Part shown: positions 40,733-51,540 of the stretch, in pieces | Layout of the letters: each line of letters begins with the position of its first letter | How positions within the stretch are numbered: position 1 is the first letter of the stretch | Assembly: GCF_000011365.1 (NCBI RefSeq) | Contig: NC_004463.1 | Coordinates: 1,846,001-1,910,000 of the forward strand | DNA from: Bradyrhizobium diazoefficiens USDA 110 | GTDB lineage: Bacteria > Pseudomonadota > Alphaproteobacteria > Rhizobiales > Xanthobacteraceae | DNA length: 64,000 nt | Direction of reading: 5' to 3' | The notes under the pieces: generated by a model | Database searches by the model: none | What the model saw: only the letters and a program-made list of their open reading frames with translations | Told to the model about the DNA's origin: nothing | Program-made: the position numbers and the translations under genes

Positions 40733-41658
40733 TCCCAAACTGCGGCGGACTAAAAAGTCGCGGACAATGGCCTCCCTTCGGTGGCATCGGCTTGAGTGCT
40801 CTTAGCCGTGTTCGCAAGGTCGAACATTAGGCTGCAGCGTAGCGCGCATTAGCGGAATGCTGGAGTGTTGAGATCGTGCAGCAGTACGTGCAGTTGGTAA
40901 AATTGCTATTTTGGATTGAACGCATTTACCGAATGGAAGTCTGGCTAGGAGCTGCGTTGCCCGGGTAGGACCTCTGATGGATGACTGCGTTTTTCCGCAA
41001 GCGGCCAATCTCGTCGATGACGCGGCGTTTGTCTCCACGCCTGTGCTGACGATGTGCAAGCTAAGCCGGTCAGGGGAGCGGCCGTCGCTCGCGGCCCCTC
41101 GCGCCTTTGCCGCGTCGCCGAACCAGCCTTACGACGAGTTTTCAGCTACTTCGTTTGCGTAGCTGCCGACCGGCAGGCTTCTTGCGATCGGTTCAGCTAC
41201 CGACCCTGCGAGCACGGGATTTGAGCCGCCGACAAACCAAACAGGCATTTCTCGAGTCGAGTCTGCCGTTTTCGTTGGGCGGCTGTTGCTGTCCGCTTGG
41301 AAACAAAGATGCCAGAAACCTGACAAAGCGTTAGGTCCACTCCACGGTGACGTCGGCGTCTACGCAAAGTGCTTTCACATAAGCATAGCGCCGCCGCTGT
41401 TCGCACGTGGCACTCGAATTGCTGATGACAAATGAGAAGCTGCCGCCGTCGGGTGGGACGAAGCGGACTTGTCACAGGAGTTGCCGATGAGCCTTGCGAT
41501 GCTGCTCTTGCTCGCAGAAACGGTGCGCGTAAATTTGGGGGACAGAGCGAGCTGCCGCACGAACAAATGGCTATTCGCACCACATCGCTGGGCAGCCCGA
41601 CGTGCAGGCAATCACTATCGCGATACGGCGACCTGCGCTCGTTGGCGGGCTGACGCAC
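40733..41658. other. Gap without a recognised gene
   Basis: About 900 bp upstream of dctA and of modB. Open frames are short and motif-free. Sites for DctD would be expected near 40760-40900 but none is claimed. A modA gene, the usual partner upstream of modB, is not recognisable. Confidence 0.4.
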
Positions 41659-42347
41659 ATGGATTTTGATTCGTCAGAGATCTCGCAATCCATTGCGCTC
41701 ACGATAGAGCTCGCTAGCGTGACGACCGTGATCCTCCTCGTGATTGGTGTGCCCCTCGCCTGGTGGCTGGCGCGTTCAAAGACTTTTCTGAGCGAGGCTG
41801 TCGCTGCGCTAATTGCCCTTCCGCTGGTACTACCCCCAGCGGCTCTCGGCTTTTGCGTACTCGTTCTGCTCGGCCCCGACGGACCCGGCGGCGTTCTCGC
41901 CTCTTTCTGGGGCGAGCGCACGCTCGCTCTTACCTTCGTCGGGATCGTGGTCGGATCGGTGCTCTCGGCGCTGCCATTGGTCGTGCAGCCGATACGTAAC
42001 GCCTTTCTTGCGGTTGGCGATCACCCGTTGGAAATGACAGGGCGTGTTTCGCCATTGTATGGCTTCGTTGCTATCATCGCACCGCTGGCGCGACTGGAGC
42101 TCGTTAAAGCGGCCGTGCTTGGATTTTCTCACACGATAGGCACATTCGGCGTCGTGATGATGATCGGCGGAAATATTCCTGGACGCACCAAGGTGTTGTC
42201 GGCCTATGTCGTGGACTACGTCCAAGAGCCGCGCTGGCACGAGGAAGTGTGGTTGCCGCTGGTATGGTGATGTTCGCATTTGCGACAATCTTCACCTTAG
42301 CCATCATCGACAGACATTGTACCGGGCGAGGCAACGAATCATCTTAG
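41659..42347 (+). pseudogene. modB: Molybdate ABC transporter permease ModB, 3' frameshift
   Basis: Inner-membrane permease of the ModABC molybdate importer. Visible: VILLVIGVPLAWWLARSKTF, LIALPLVLPPAALGF, SALPLVVQPIRNAF and the near-diagnostic GTFGVVMMIGGNIPG. After PRWHE (about 42240) the frame breaks. The last membrane segment (MFAFATIFTLAIIDRH) continues in another frame to a stop at 42345-42347. No modA or modC is recognisable nearby. Molybdate supply matters for the MoFe nitrogenase encoded downstream. Confidence 0.75.
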
Positions 42348-42709
42348 GTTTGCCAGGGCGATCGCTCTAAACGTCCAGCCTGTCGCCGCGCACAGCCCCG
42401 TAGGCGACGAGCCCCTTGGAACCAGGGGCAGATCGGATCAAATCAGACCTAAAGTCAAGCCAACGTGCGCACCACATTCTCAGTCCCTTGCGGGCTCTGT
42501 TCCTTGCTCGGCAACCGCGTTGGTACGTGCTGCCTGCATTAGGTTCGATTATGAGCGCTTTAACGCACCGTTGGTCAGCGATCGGCAAGTCTGATTGAGG
42601 CCGGGCAATGTGGTGCCCGTCGACTGAACCAATTCTATTCAACAATCGGCATCATGAGTGCCGCCTGCAGGAGCGTAGTTCCCTTCAGCGGTGAACGATC
42701 GGCTTGATT
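42348..42709. other. Gap upstream of the hup promoter
   Basis: No gene recognised in about 360 bp. Frames are short and motif-free. Confidence 0.4.
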
Positions 42710-42725
42710 TGTTAAAGTGCTCACA
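42710..42725 (+). promoter_or_regulatory. NifA upstream activator site for hupS
   Basis: TGT-TAAAGTGCTC-ACA fits TGT-N10-ACA exactly. It is centred about 136 bp before the -24 GG of the sigma-54 promoter. Confidence 0.7.
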
Positions 42726-42852
42726 TCGACGTCGAAAACTGGACACCAATAGCGTAGCAGATCAATGGCCTAGCTTCTGGGACGCTGGCCGGATTCGACA
42801 AGCCGAAAATCTTAAAGCGGTGGCTTGTTATCTTTCAGGTGTTTCGCTCTGC

Positions 42853-42868
42853 TGGCTTGTTTCTTGCC
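42853..42868 (+). promoter_or_regulatory. Sigma-54 (-24/-12) promoter of the hup operon
   Basis: TGGCTTGTTTCTTGCC with GG at 42854-42855 and GC at 42866-42867, 10 bases apart. Predicted transcription start near 42879, 37 bp before the hupS ATG. Confidence 0.75.
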
Positions 42869-42915
42869 GAACATCACCAATCGTAACGCTGGCGACAACT
42901 CGCTTGGAAGGTTTC

Positions 42916-44007
42916 ATGGGTGATGCAACGGAAACCTTCTACGGCGTGATCAGACGACAGGGTATCACGCGTCGCAGTTTCCTTAAATTCTGCAGTTTCA
43001 CGGCCGCGAGCTTGGGGCTTGGTGCAAGCAGTATTGCGCACGCCCTGGAAACCAAACCGCGAGTGCCCGTCATCTGGCTGCACGGGCTTGAGTGTACCTG
43101 CTGCTCGGAAAGCTTTATCCGCTCGGCTCATCCCTTGATCAAGGACGCGCTGCTGTCGATGATTTCGCTCGACTATGACCATATGATCATGGCGGCGGCA
43201 GGACACCAGGCTGAGGCCATCCTGGAGGAAACCCGTGCCAGGTACAAAGGCGGATATGTGCTTGCCGTTGAAGGTAACCCGCCCTTGAACGAGGGTGGCA
43301 TGTTCTGCATTGACGGCGGCAAGCCGTTCGTTGAAAAGCTCACGTCGATGGCGGAAGAGTCCATGGCGATCGTCGCTTGGGGCACGTGTGCGTCCTGGGG
43401 ATGCGTGCAGGCGGCCAAGCCAAATCCGACTCGCGCGGTGCCGATCGATAAGTTAATCACCAACAGGCCCTTCATCAAGGTGCCCGGGGGCCCGCCGATC
43501 GCAGAGGTCATGAGCGGCCTCGTGACTTTCATTACCACGTTCGGAAAGCTTCCAAAGCTTGATCACCAAGGGCGTCCAAGTATGTTTTATTCCGAGCGCA
43601 TTCACGATAAGTGCTACCGGCGGTCCCATTTCGACGCTGGTCAATTCGTCGAAGAGTGGGACGACACCAACGCACGCAAGGGCTATTGCTTGTACAAGTT
43701 GGGCTGCAAGGGACCAACCACCTACAATGCCTGTTCGGCCCTTCGGTGGAACGGCGGCGTTTCATTTCCCATTCAATCCGGCCACGGCTGTCTCGGCTGC
43801 TCCGAAGATGGCTTCTGGGATAAAGGGTCATTTTACGACCGACTCACGACCATCAAGCAGTTCGGCATCGAGCAGAACGCCGACGAGATCGGCATGGCCG
43901 CTGCCGGCGTGGTGGGGCTAGCGGTCGCTGCCCACGCGGCGGTCACCGCCGCGAAGCGGTTGAGGCACCGGCCGGATCGCCCTGCCCACAAAGGCAAGCC
44001 GAGTTGA
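42916..44007 (+). CDS. hupS: [NiFe] uptake hydrogenase small subunit HupS
   Basis: 363 residues, the usual HupS length. N-terminal twin-arginine signal ([20 protein letters not shown], cleaved near IAHA). The Fe-S cluster Cys residues begin [14 protein letters not shown] and continue in [36 protein letters not shown] and [17 protein letters not shown]-terminal membrane helix ([20 protein letters not shown]) docks to HupC. It passes electrons from H2 at the HupL site to cytochrome b. The ATG at 42916 follows GGAAGG and sits 37 bp after the predicted start site. The longer upstream open frame includes the promoter and is rejected. First gene of the operon. Confidence 0.95.
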   Translation: MGDATETFYGVIRRQGITRRSFLKFCSFTAASLGLGASSIAHALETKPRVPVIWLHGLECTCCSESFIRSAHPLIKDALLSMISLDYDHMIMAAAGHQAEAILEETRARYKGGYVLAVEGNPPLNEGGMFCIDGGKPFVEKLTSMAEESMAIVAWGTCASWGCVQAAKPNPTRAVPIDKLITNRPFIKVPGGPPIAEVMSGLVTFITTFGKLPKLDHQGRPSMFYSERIHDKCYRRSHFDAGQFVEEWDDTNARKGYCLYKLGCKGPTTYNACSALRWNGGVSFPIQSGHGCLGCSEDGFWDKGSFYDRLTTIKQFGIEQNADEIGMAAAGVVGLAVAAHAAVTAAKRLRHRPDRPAHKGKPS

Positions 44008-44020
44008 GGAGGTAACGACG

Positions 44021-45811
44021 GTGGCCGTCCAGACGCCGAATGGGTTCAATCTCGATCGTTCCGGCAAGCGAATCGTTATCGATCCGCTGACTCGCATCGA
44101 AGGCCACCTGCGCATCGAAGCTAATCTCGATTCCGACAATGTGATCCGCAATGCAGTCTCAAGCGGGACGATTTGGCGTGGCATCGAAGTCATCCTGCGT
44201 GGGCGCGATCCGCGCGACGCATGGGCGTTCACCGAGCGGATTTGCGGGGTCTGCACCGGTACCCATGCGCTCACCTCCGTGCGCGCGGTTGAAAATGCAC
44301 TAGGAATTACGATTCCGGAGAATGCAAATTCGATCCGCAACATCATGCAGCTGTGCCTGCTCGTGCATGATCACCTCGTACATTTCTATCACCTCCATTC
44401 GTTGGATTGGGTCGACGTGGTCTCCGCCCTCAAGGACGATCCCAAGTCGACCTCTACACTGGCGCAATCTATCTCGCCCTGGCCGCTGTCATCCCCTGGC
44501 TATTTCAAGGATCTACAGATCCGGCTCGGCAAATTCTTCGGATCAGGGCAACTCGGTCCGTTCAAGAATGGCTATTGGGGGCATCCGGCCTACAAACTGC
44601 CACCGGAAGCGAACCTGATAGCGGTAGCTCATTATCTTGAAGCACTCGACTTCCAGAAGGAGATCGTCAAAACCCAAGCGATTTATGGCGGCAAGAACCC
44701 GCATCCAAATTGGCTGGTGGGCGGCGTGCCGTGCGCGATCAACATCGACGGAATCGGAGCGGTGGGCGCAATCGGCATGGAGCGACTGAACATTATATCC
44801 TCCATCATCGACCGTTCGATCGAGTTTGTCGAGCAGGTCTATCTGCCCGACATTGCCGCGATCTTTTCGTACTATAAGGACTGGCTCCACGGCGGCGGTC
44901 TTTCGAGCAAAAGCGTGATGTCCTATGGCGATATCCCCGAAAAGGCCAATGACTGTTCCGGCGAGAGTTTCAAGCTGCCGCGCGGGGTCATTCTTGATGG
45001 CAATCTCAAGGAGATATTGCCGATCGACCATGGTGATCCCGAACAGATCCAGGAATTCGTCGCGCATTCATGGTATAAATACCCCGGCCATTGCTGCGGA
45101 CTGCTTCCCTGGGATGGTATCACCGAGCCGAGTTTTGAACTTGGGCCAAAACTCAAAGGCAGCAAGACAGATATTAAAGAACTCGACGAAGGCGGCAAAT
45201 ATTCCTGGATCAAAGCGCCGCGATGGCGCGGCCGCGCCGTGGAGGTTGGGCCGTTGGCCCGATACATTATCGGTTATGCGCAAGGCAAAGCCGAGTTCAA
45301 GGAGCCCGCCGAGAGACTGCTCAAGGGGCTCAATCTTCCCGTGACTGCGCTGTTCTCGACCCTTGGCCGTACTGCGGCGCGGGCGCTCGAATGCCAATGG
45401 GCGGCGCATCAGATGCGCCATTTCCAGGATAAGCTGGTAATCAACATCAAGGCGGGCAACACGGCAACTGCCGATATCAGCAGGTGGAGGCCGGAAACCT
45501 GGCGCAAGGAAGCCAAAGGCTACGGGTTCACTGAGGCGCCTCGCGGTGCGCTCGGGCACTGGATTACGATCAAGGACGCTAAGATTGACAACTATCAATG
45601 TGTCGTGCCGACGACATGGAACGGATCTCCTCGCGATTCAAGCGGCAATATTGGCGCTTTTGAAGCTTCGCTGATCGGCACTCCGATGGCCGATCCGCAG
45701 CGCCCGTTGGAGATTTTGCGCACCATCCACTCCTTTGATCCGTGCTTGGCTTGCTCGACGCACGTGATGAGTCATGAGGGTCAAGAAATGGCCTCAATTA
45801 GAGTTCGTTAG
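44021..45811 (+). CDS. hupL: [NiFe] uptake hydrogenase large subunit HupL
   Basis: 596 residues, intact. The start is GTG at 44021, with GAGGAGG before it. N-terminal Ni ligand motif [21 protein letters not shown]-terminal ligand motif [10 protein letters not shown]. The tail [15 protein letters not shown] after the His would be removed by HupD once Ni-Fe(CN)2CO is in place. HupD is frameshifted here, so maturation in cis is doubtful. It forms the periplasmic heterodimer with HupS. Confidence 0.95.
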   Translation: MAVQTPNGFNLDRSGKRIVIDPLTRIEGHLRIEANLDSDNVIRNAVSSGTIWRGIEVILRGRDPRDAWAFTERICGVCTGTHALTSVRAVENALGITIPENANSIRNIMQLCLLVHDHLVHFYHLHSLDWVDVVSALKDDPKSTSTLAQSISPWPLSSPGYFKDLQIRLGKFFGSGQLGPFKNGYWGHPAYKLPPEANLIAVAHYLEALDFQKEIVKTQAIYGGKNPHPNWLVGGVPCAINIDGIGAVGAIGMERLNIISSIIDRSIEFVEQVYLPDIAAIFSYYKDWLHGGGLSSKSVMSYGDIPEKANDCSGESFKLPRGVILDGNLKEILPIDHGDPEQIQEFVAHSWYKYPGHCCGLLPWDGITEPSFELGPKLKGSKTDIKELDEGGKYSWIKAPRWRGRAVEVGPLARYIIGYAQGKAEFKEPAERLLKGLNLPVTALFSTLGRTAARALECQWAAHQMRHFQDKLVINIKAGNTATADISRWRPETWRKEAKGYGFTEAPRGALGHWITIKDAKIDNYQCVVPTTWNGSPRDSSGNIGAFEASLIGTPMADPQRPLEILRTIHSFDPCLACSTHVMSHEGQEMASIRVR

Positions 45812-45815
45812 GCCC

Positions 45816-46508
45816 ATGCGGAACAGGGCTCAGAAGTTTCTTGCCGCCGCCGATGCGGCACTGGCTGGTCGCAGCATCCGTGGGGGCACCGCCCACATTT
45901 ATGCGCTGGTGCGACTCTGGCATTGGGCTAATGCAGCCGCGATTCTGGTACTGAGTTTAACAGGCTATCTTATTGGAACCGGGACACCGGCGATATGGGG
46001 AATGGCAAGCGGCGGTTTTCTATTCGGCTATATCCGCTTTGCTCATTTCTCGGCGGGATATGTACTCAGCGCCGGCTTTCTTCTGCGTATCTACTGGGCC
46101 TTGATGGGAAACGCGCACGCCATGCAGATCTTTTGCGTGCCGCTTTGGCGCCGGTGCTTTTGGCGGGAGTTGCACCACGAGATTCGCCGGTATTCGTTCC
46201 TTGCGGTTGAGCCTGAAAGGGGCCTCGGGCACAACCGCCTTGCTCAGCTAGCAATGTTCTTCATGTTTACGCAGACGATCACGTTCATGGTCGTCACCGG
46301 CTTTGCACTTTACGGGCAAGGTGCCGGTACTGACAGCTGGCAGTACAAGGTGTTCGGCTGGGTGTTTTCACTCTGGCCGAACAGCCAGGACTTTCACACC
46401 TGGCATCATCTCGGCCTGTGGGTGATCGTGATGTTCGCGCTGGTCCACATCTACGCGGTGCTCTGGGACGACGTCGTGTCGCGCCGCAGCTTCCCTTCTA
46501 TCAAGTAG
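45816..46508 (+). CDS. hupC: Hydrogenase cytochrome b subunit HupC
   Basis: About 230 residues with four membrane helices (YALVRLWHWANAAAILVLSL, FAHFSAGYVLSAGFLLRIYW, MFFMFTQTITFMVVTGFALY, LGLWVIVMFALVHIYAVLW). Heme-ligating His are in RLWHW, HFSAGY and WHHLGLW. It transfers electrons from HupSL to the quinone pool. The Met at 45816, right after the hupL stop, is preferred over the overlapping upstream Met at 45774. Intact. Confidence 0.9.
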   Translation: MRNRAQKFLAAADAALAGRSIRGGTAHIYALVRLWHWANAAAILVLSLTGYLIGTGTPAIWGMASGGFLFGYIRFAHFSAGYVLSAGFLLRIYWALMGNAHAMQIFCVPLWRRCFWRELHHEIRRYSFLAVEPERGLGHNRLAQLAMFFMFTQTITFMVVTGFALYGQGAGTDSWQYKVFGWVFSLWPNSQDFHTWHHLGLWVIVMFALVHIYAVLWDDVVSRRSFPSIK

Positions 46509-46542
46509 GTGAGCATTGGTTTGGCGATTGACTGGGAAGCGG

Positions 46543-47141
46543 ATGCTCAATTCAACAGAGAAAAAGCGGATTTTGGTGCTCGGCATTGGCAATATTCTGT
46601 GGGCCGATGAGGGATTCGGTGTGCGTGCGGTCGAGGAGTTTCATCGTAGCTACGCGGTCGATGATACGTCACCGTTCTCGATGGCGGCACCCAGGGGCTC
46701 TACCTCGTTAGTTTTCTTGAGGGGGCCGACTGCCTGATCGTGTTCGACGCCATCGACTATGGATTGCTGCCCGGGCAGTTGGAGCTTGTACGAGATGACG
46801 AAGTGCCAAAATTCACGGGGGCCAAGAAGGTGAGCCTGCATCAGATGGGCTTCCAGGAGGTCTTGAGCGCGGCCGATTTGCTTGGCCGCCGCCCGCGAGA
46901 GCTCGCTCTTATCGGCTGCCAGCCGATGGATCTGGAGAATTGGGGCGGTCCGCTGACCGCGCCGGTGCGCTTTCAGATTCCCCCCGCGATTAGACTGGCC
47001 TGTAAGCTCCTAGAGCAGTGGGACTCGCCGGCAAAACCGCGGAGTGCGCCGCTGCCTGCATCAGAACGGCTGTTGGCGAACAATATTGACCATGCGAATT
47101 ATGAAATGAAAGGCAGAGCCGATCTAGCGGCCTGCGGCTGA
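46543..47141 (+). pseudogene. hupD: Hydrogenase maturation endopeptidase HupD, frameshifted
   Basis: HupD cleaves the HupL tail. The N-terminal part RILVLGIGNILWADEGFGVR (Ni-site Glu) is in one frame to about 46667. The rest (VTVLDGGTQGLYLVSFLEGA, IVFDAIDYGLLPGQLE, LIGCQPMDLENWGGPLT) is in the -1 frame to 47141. A single missing base near GATGATACGTCACC explains it. Without correction only about 45 native residues are made. Confidence 0.9.
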
Positions 47142-47143
47142 TT

Positions 47144-47434
47144 ATGTGCCTTGGCTTGCCAATGACGATTGTCGAGACCGACGGTGTCACCGCGTTATGC
47201 GAGTATGGCAATGAGCAGCGGCGCATCTCCGTCGTGCTGCTCGCTGATGTACGGGCCGGCGCCAAGGTGCTCGTTCATATCGACAGCGCAGTGCGGCTCC
47301 TGGACGAAAACGAAGCAAGGCTGATCTGCAAAGCACTTGACGGGCTTGAGGCCAGCCTCAACGGTCAGAGCTGCGATCGCTTCTTTGCGGACTTGATCGG
47401 TCACGAGCCGCAATTGCCGGAGCACCTACGCTAG
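47144..47434 (+). CDS. hupF: Hydrogenase accessory protein HupF (HypC family)
   Basis: 96 residues, starting MCLGLPMTIVETDGVTALCE with the invariant N-terminal Cys2 of the HypC/HupF family. The C-terminal extension (SLNGQSCDRFFADLIGHEPQ) is typical of HupF. HupF protects and chaperones HupL during maturation, notably in oxygen. It starts 3 bp after the hupD stop. Intact. Confidence 0.9.
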   Translation: MCLGLPMTIVETDGVTALCEYGNEQRRISVVLLADVRAGAKVLVHIDSAVRLLDENEARLICKALDGLEASLNGQSCDRFFADLIGHEPQLPEHLR

Positions 47435-47991
47435 CGCTTCCGCTCCCTTGCACCGGCTGGGGTTCATAGACCGGATTCCAGTCGCAGGACCATCGGCTTG
47501 GACAACGTCAGGCGCTACGCCGTTGGGTCGAACGCGACTCGCGCACCTAGAGATGATTGGCATGCGCCTTGCTAACCGCCATGCTGGCAGAACCGATCAT
47601 GATCAGAGAGGAGTGTGATGAAGTTGCAGCCGGCTCAGCATGCTCTGACACGGCCCGCTCCGTCCGACGACGTGGAGGGCGTTAGCGCCGATGCGCGCCT
47701 GGTCGCGCACGTTCCCAGGAAGGCGACCTTGATGCCGCTGCCGGCGGCTGATCCCCTACATATTCTGCGGATCAGTGAAGCACCCTCGCGCGGCCCTGGT
47801 GGCACACTGACCGGCCGGCCCGGCCAGCGTAGACTGTCGACGCCGCGCCTATCCCCGAGGAACAATATACTCTGCCTGATCGGCAAGAGACCGGATCGTT
47901 TGCTCACGATCAACCGCATCTCCTCACCGATCCTTTGGGCACTCGCCGGCAGCACCGGCGCCGTCAAGTGCAATACCCCTCGACACAGACA
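47435..47991. other. Region where hupG is expected but not seen
   Basis: A frame at 47618-48010 (ATG after GAGGAG; starts MKLQPAQHALTRPAPSDDVE) has no recognised motif. Coding-like pieces switch frame (e.g. EEQYTLPDRQETGSFAHDQP near 47865-47925). This may be a ruined hupG and/or the ruined 5' end of hupH. No thioredoxin-like HupG motif was found. Confidence 0.4.
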
Positions 47992-48863
47992 ATGGAACAT
48001 CGCATCGTGAAAGCAGCGATCCCCGTTGTATCTGGCGGCGCCGGCCGCGCGGCGAGCGGCTTTACCACAGGTTCTGGAACTCTCGATGTATTCTATCGCG
48101 GCGCGACAAGTGCGCTTGTCAATCGCGTTTGGCGGGTTTGCGACGAACGTGCAAGGAAGTATCCGAACGCTGCCCTGCTAATGTCAAATGTCGCTGCTGC
48201 TGTTGGGGGTCAGAGAAGCGGTGATCCGACACAATTGTACGGACTCGCAAATTTCAGCGATGCCGAGCGCAAGCTGATTGACGAATTGCTCGGGGAAGGC
48301 GAGGTGACCGGGTGGTTGCGTTGCCGGACGGCAGTTTGGCACAAATCCGGGAGTCCGTGCATGCCGGAATCTGGCGCGTGCGCATCGGAACCGAACCGGC
48401 GCACGAATATGTCGAGGTTGGAGCGATTCCGCAGATTGTCCGGCGTGCCGCAACTGACCTGACATCAACCGAACTTCTGATTGACACGCCGCCGGATGGC
48501 GCGATGAACGTTCAACCGGTGCTGGCCGAAATACGCGAGCGGGCCAGCGTCTGGCAATTTTGCATGAATGCGCATGTCATCAATCTGACGTTACTGCCAA
48601 TGAGCGTTGTCGACTTGACATTCCTGCAGCAAAGCTTGGGCAACGGACCCGTCCAACTCATGTTGCGGGGCTACGGTGCCTGCAGAGTGCAGGCAACCGG
48701 GACTAGGAATGTTTGGTCCGTGCAGTTCTTCAATTCTACGGACAACATCATCCTTGATACGGTGGAGGTCGGGGGCGTGCCGATTGTTGCGTTGGCTGCC
48801 GACGAGGATTTCCAGGACTCTGCCGGACGCGTGCAGGAAATTCTCGAGGCGTACTTCACATGA
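47992..48863 (+). pseudogene. hupH: Hydrogenase expression protein HupH, frameshifted
   Basis: HupH (HyaF-like) assists small-subunit maturation. The first part ([40 protein letters not shown]) ends GEGEVT in one frame. At about 48310 it moves to another frame: [59 protein letters not shown] and the terminal [15 protein letters not shown] single-base indel separates them. The extreme N-terminus is unclear. The usual hupI rubredoxin gene does not follow. Confidence 0.85.
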
Positions 48864-48954
48864 TGCGCTCGGGCACTCGACATCAGTTGCGTTCCCACAG
48901 ACGGCGCCTTCGGATGGATCATAGCTTGCGCGGGGGGAGGGGGCAGCATTGCGC

Positions 48955-50052
48955 ATGAACCTCACTGCAAGCAACAAAATCCATGTCCGCGTATTGCTAG
49001 CTGCCGACGTAGTCGCCTCGGTCGAGATCCAGCCGCGAGTCCGGCCGCCGCTGGGTCGGATATTCGCCGGAAAGCAGGCCTCGTCACTGCTCAACGCAGT
49101 GCCGCGGCTCTTCGCGTTATGTGCCGCTGCGCAGCAAACCGCACTGTTGACCGCGATCGAAACGGCGCGCGACGAAGTGATCACCCTCGCAAAAAAAACA
49201 GCATCGTATTGCGCTGATCGTTACCGAGCGCATCATGGATTTGGCACGGGGCCTATTTGCCGGACATCTCACGCTAGAGGTCGCCAGTGCGGCAGCAATC
49301 CGCTCCCTGATGTCGGAATTGTCAGCGCTTGTTCGCTCCGCCCAGCGAGCCTCGTGCCCCCCCTCAACGGGAAGCAACAGCGCGGATCGCGGCGGCGCTG
49401 GCCGCGCTGGGCGTACCGAATGAGGGACGCGCGCTCAGGTCCGGCAGCCCACTGTCGCTTCGCGTCGCGGCGCTTCATGAGGCCGGCTTGAAGTCGGCTC
49501 CGGCAGCATACTCGTTCCTGTCCGCTGCTGACGACTTCAACATCGCGAAGCGATTGCTCGGGGATGATTCGACGTTTTGCGATTGTCCGGATCTGGAAGG
49601 ACATGTGCCCGAGACGGGTCCTTGGGCGCGCCAAATGACCCGGGATCGGTTCTTGCTGAGACCCTTCGGTGCGGCCGAGCGGCTGATGGCCAGAATAGTT
49701 GAAATCGTCCGGGCTATGTGCCTGGCTTGAGGCCGGCGCTCAGCCGGATACCGCAGAGCATGGGATTATCGAAAGATATAAGCTTGGGCCCGGTCGTGCA
49801 GCGGCCGCGGTCGAATGCGCCAGGGGACGTCTCTACCACGCTGTTGAGCTTGACGCTCACGGCCGGATATCTCGCTTCGAATTCCTGGCGCCGACGGAGT
49901 GGAATTTCCATAAGCGCGGACCGCTTGTACGGAACCTGCAGGGCGCCGTGCTGACAGCTCCGCGGCGCTGTGATGCAGTCCACGCGGTGATTGCGTCGCT
50001 GGATCCGTGCGTCGGGTTCACTCTCAATTTTCGTGAATTTCACGATGCATGA
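48955..50052 (+). pseudogene. hupK: Hydrogenase accessory protein HupK, multiply frameshifted
   Basis: HupK is a HupL-like assembly protein. Pieces in order: QPRVRPPLGRIFAGKQASSL (start frame, near 49030), MDLARGLFAGHLTLEVASAA (from 49235, second frame), AALAALGVPNEGRALRSGSP (from ~49395, third frame), and ISRFEFLAPTEWNFHKRGPL ending [18 protein letters not shown] (to 50052, another frame). At least three frame changes, so not functional. An A-run near 49192-49200 marks one. The stop overlaps the hypA start. Confidence 0.85.
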
Positions 50053-50386
50053 AATGGCCATTTGCATGGGGATCATTCAGATCGTCGAGGAGAAGGTACG
50101 GGAGCGATCCTCTTCGCGGGTGCGGAGCGTCTGTTTGGAATTGGGAACGCTGAGTCATGCCGCGCCTGAAGCGATCAGGTTCTGCTTTGCTGTCGCTGCA
50201 ATGCGGACCGTTGCCGAAGGCGCCGCGCTTAATATCGTTGAACTACCGGGCGTTGCCTGGTGCATGAGCTGTTCGAAGAGCGTTGAAATTGCACGCCGGG
50301 GTGATTGCTGTCCTTGCTGCGGCAGTTATCAGTTGCAGGTAACCGCGGGCGAACAGATGCGCGTGAAAGCGCTGGAGATCGATTGA
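50045..50386 (+). CDS. hypA: Hydrogenase nickel-insertion protein HypA
   Basis: 113 residues. N-terminal [10 protein letters not shown] keeps the Ni-binding His2-Glu3 pair. The zinc site has two Cys pairs ([19 protein letters not shown]). HypA works with HypB to deliver Ni to HupL. It starts inside the end of hupK and its stop overlaps the hypB start. Intact. Confidence 0.9.
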   Translation: MHEMAICMGIIQIVEEKVRERSSSRVRSVCLELGTLSHAAPEAIRFCFAVAAMRTVAEGAALNIVELPGVAWCMSCSKSVEIARRGDCCPCCGSYQLQVTAGEQMRVKALEID

Positions 50387-51234
50387 TGTGTACCGTTTGC
50401 GGCTGCACGGAAGGTACACCGACGACCAAACACTCGAGGACAAATGATGCGAAGAGCCACGAGCGATACAATGACCATGTGCGGGACTCTTGCGATGGCC
50501 ATTCTCCTCTTCGCCGGCCGGCCCACCATCAGGCACATGGCATACAGCCGCTTCCGAGCGGCGGCGCCGGCTCGGCTGATTCAAGGGTCGGGGGCATGAG
50601 CGGAAAGCAGGTCATCGAGATCGAGCGCGATATCCTGGGCAAGAATAATGGGATTGCGGCGGTCAACCGGGCCCTCTTCCTTGCCGATGACGTTCTCGTG
50701 TTTAATCTTTTATCCAGTCCCGGTGCAGGTAAAACGACGCTGCTGGTCCGTGCCGCGTCCGAGCTCAAGCGCAGCCGCCCGGTCGGTGTCATCGAAGCGA
50801 CCAGCAGACCTCGAACGACGCTGAACGTATTCAGGCTGTCGGCGTGCCAGCCGTTCAAATCAATACCGGCAAGAATTGTCATCTCGATGCTGCAATGATC
50901 GGCGGAGCTTATCGCCGCTTGCCCCTGCTTTCAGGCGGCATTCTCTTCATCGAGAACGTCGGTAATCTGATCTGTCCCGCTGCCTTCGATCTTGGCGAGG
51001 CCTGCAAGATCGTGGTGTTCTCGATTACGGAAGGTGAAGACAAGCCCCTCAAATGTCCTGATATGTTTGCTGCTTCATCCCTCGTGGTGATCAACAAGAT
51101 CGATCTGGCGCCGCTGCTTGAATTCGATTTGGAAAAGACCATCGAGAGAGCTGGCCTCGCAAATTCGGACAGTAGCTTGAGTGGATTTTCTGCCTGACAG
51201 CGGCGAGGATTCTTGCTGCGAATCAGGAGCGAAG

Positions 51235-51540
51235 ATGACGAAGAAGAGCCGCCGGACGCATTCTCCGGCATTCAAGGCGAAGGTTGCTTTGGCTGCGGTC
51301 AAAGGAGACAAGACACTGGCGGAGCTGGCGCAACTGTTTGATGTTCATCCGAACCAGATCACGATCTGGAAAAACCAGCTCCTGGAAGGCGCCGCCGGCG
51401 TGTTTGGGCATGACAAGACATCGGCCGAGACGCCGGTCGATTTGAAGGCGTTACATGCCAAGATCGGCGAGCTGGCGTTGGAAAACGATTTTTTGTCCGG
51501 CGCGCTCACCAAGGCGGGCCTGCTGAGCGCAAAGCGATGA
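51235..51540 (+). CDS. IS3-family OrfA (copy B)
   Basis: 101 residues, helix-turn-helix (KTLAELAQLFDVHPNQITIW) plus a leucine-zipper-like C-terminus. The ATG at 51235 follows AGGAG. It overlaps orfB by ATGA. Confidence 0.9.
   Translation: MTKKSRRTHSPAFKAKVALAAVKGDKTLAELAQLFDVHPNQITIWKNQLLEGAAGVFGHDKTSAETPVDLKALHAKIGELALENDFLSGALTKAGLLSAKR

Noticed and set aside
42691..42915. Upstream extension of hupS
   Set aside because: It contains the NifA site and the sigma-54 promoter and lacks the conserved N-terminus; the ATG at 42916 has an RBS and a twin-arginine signal.
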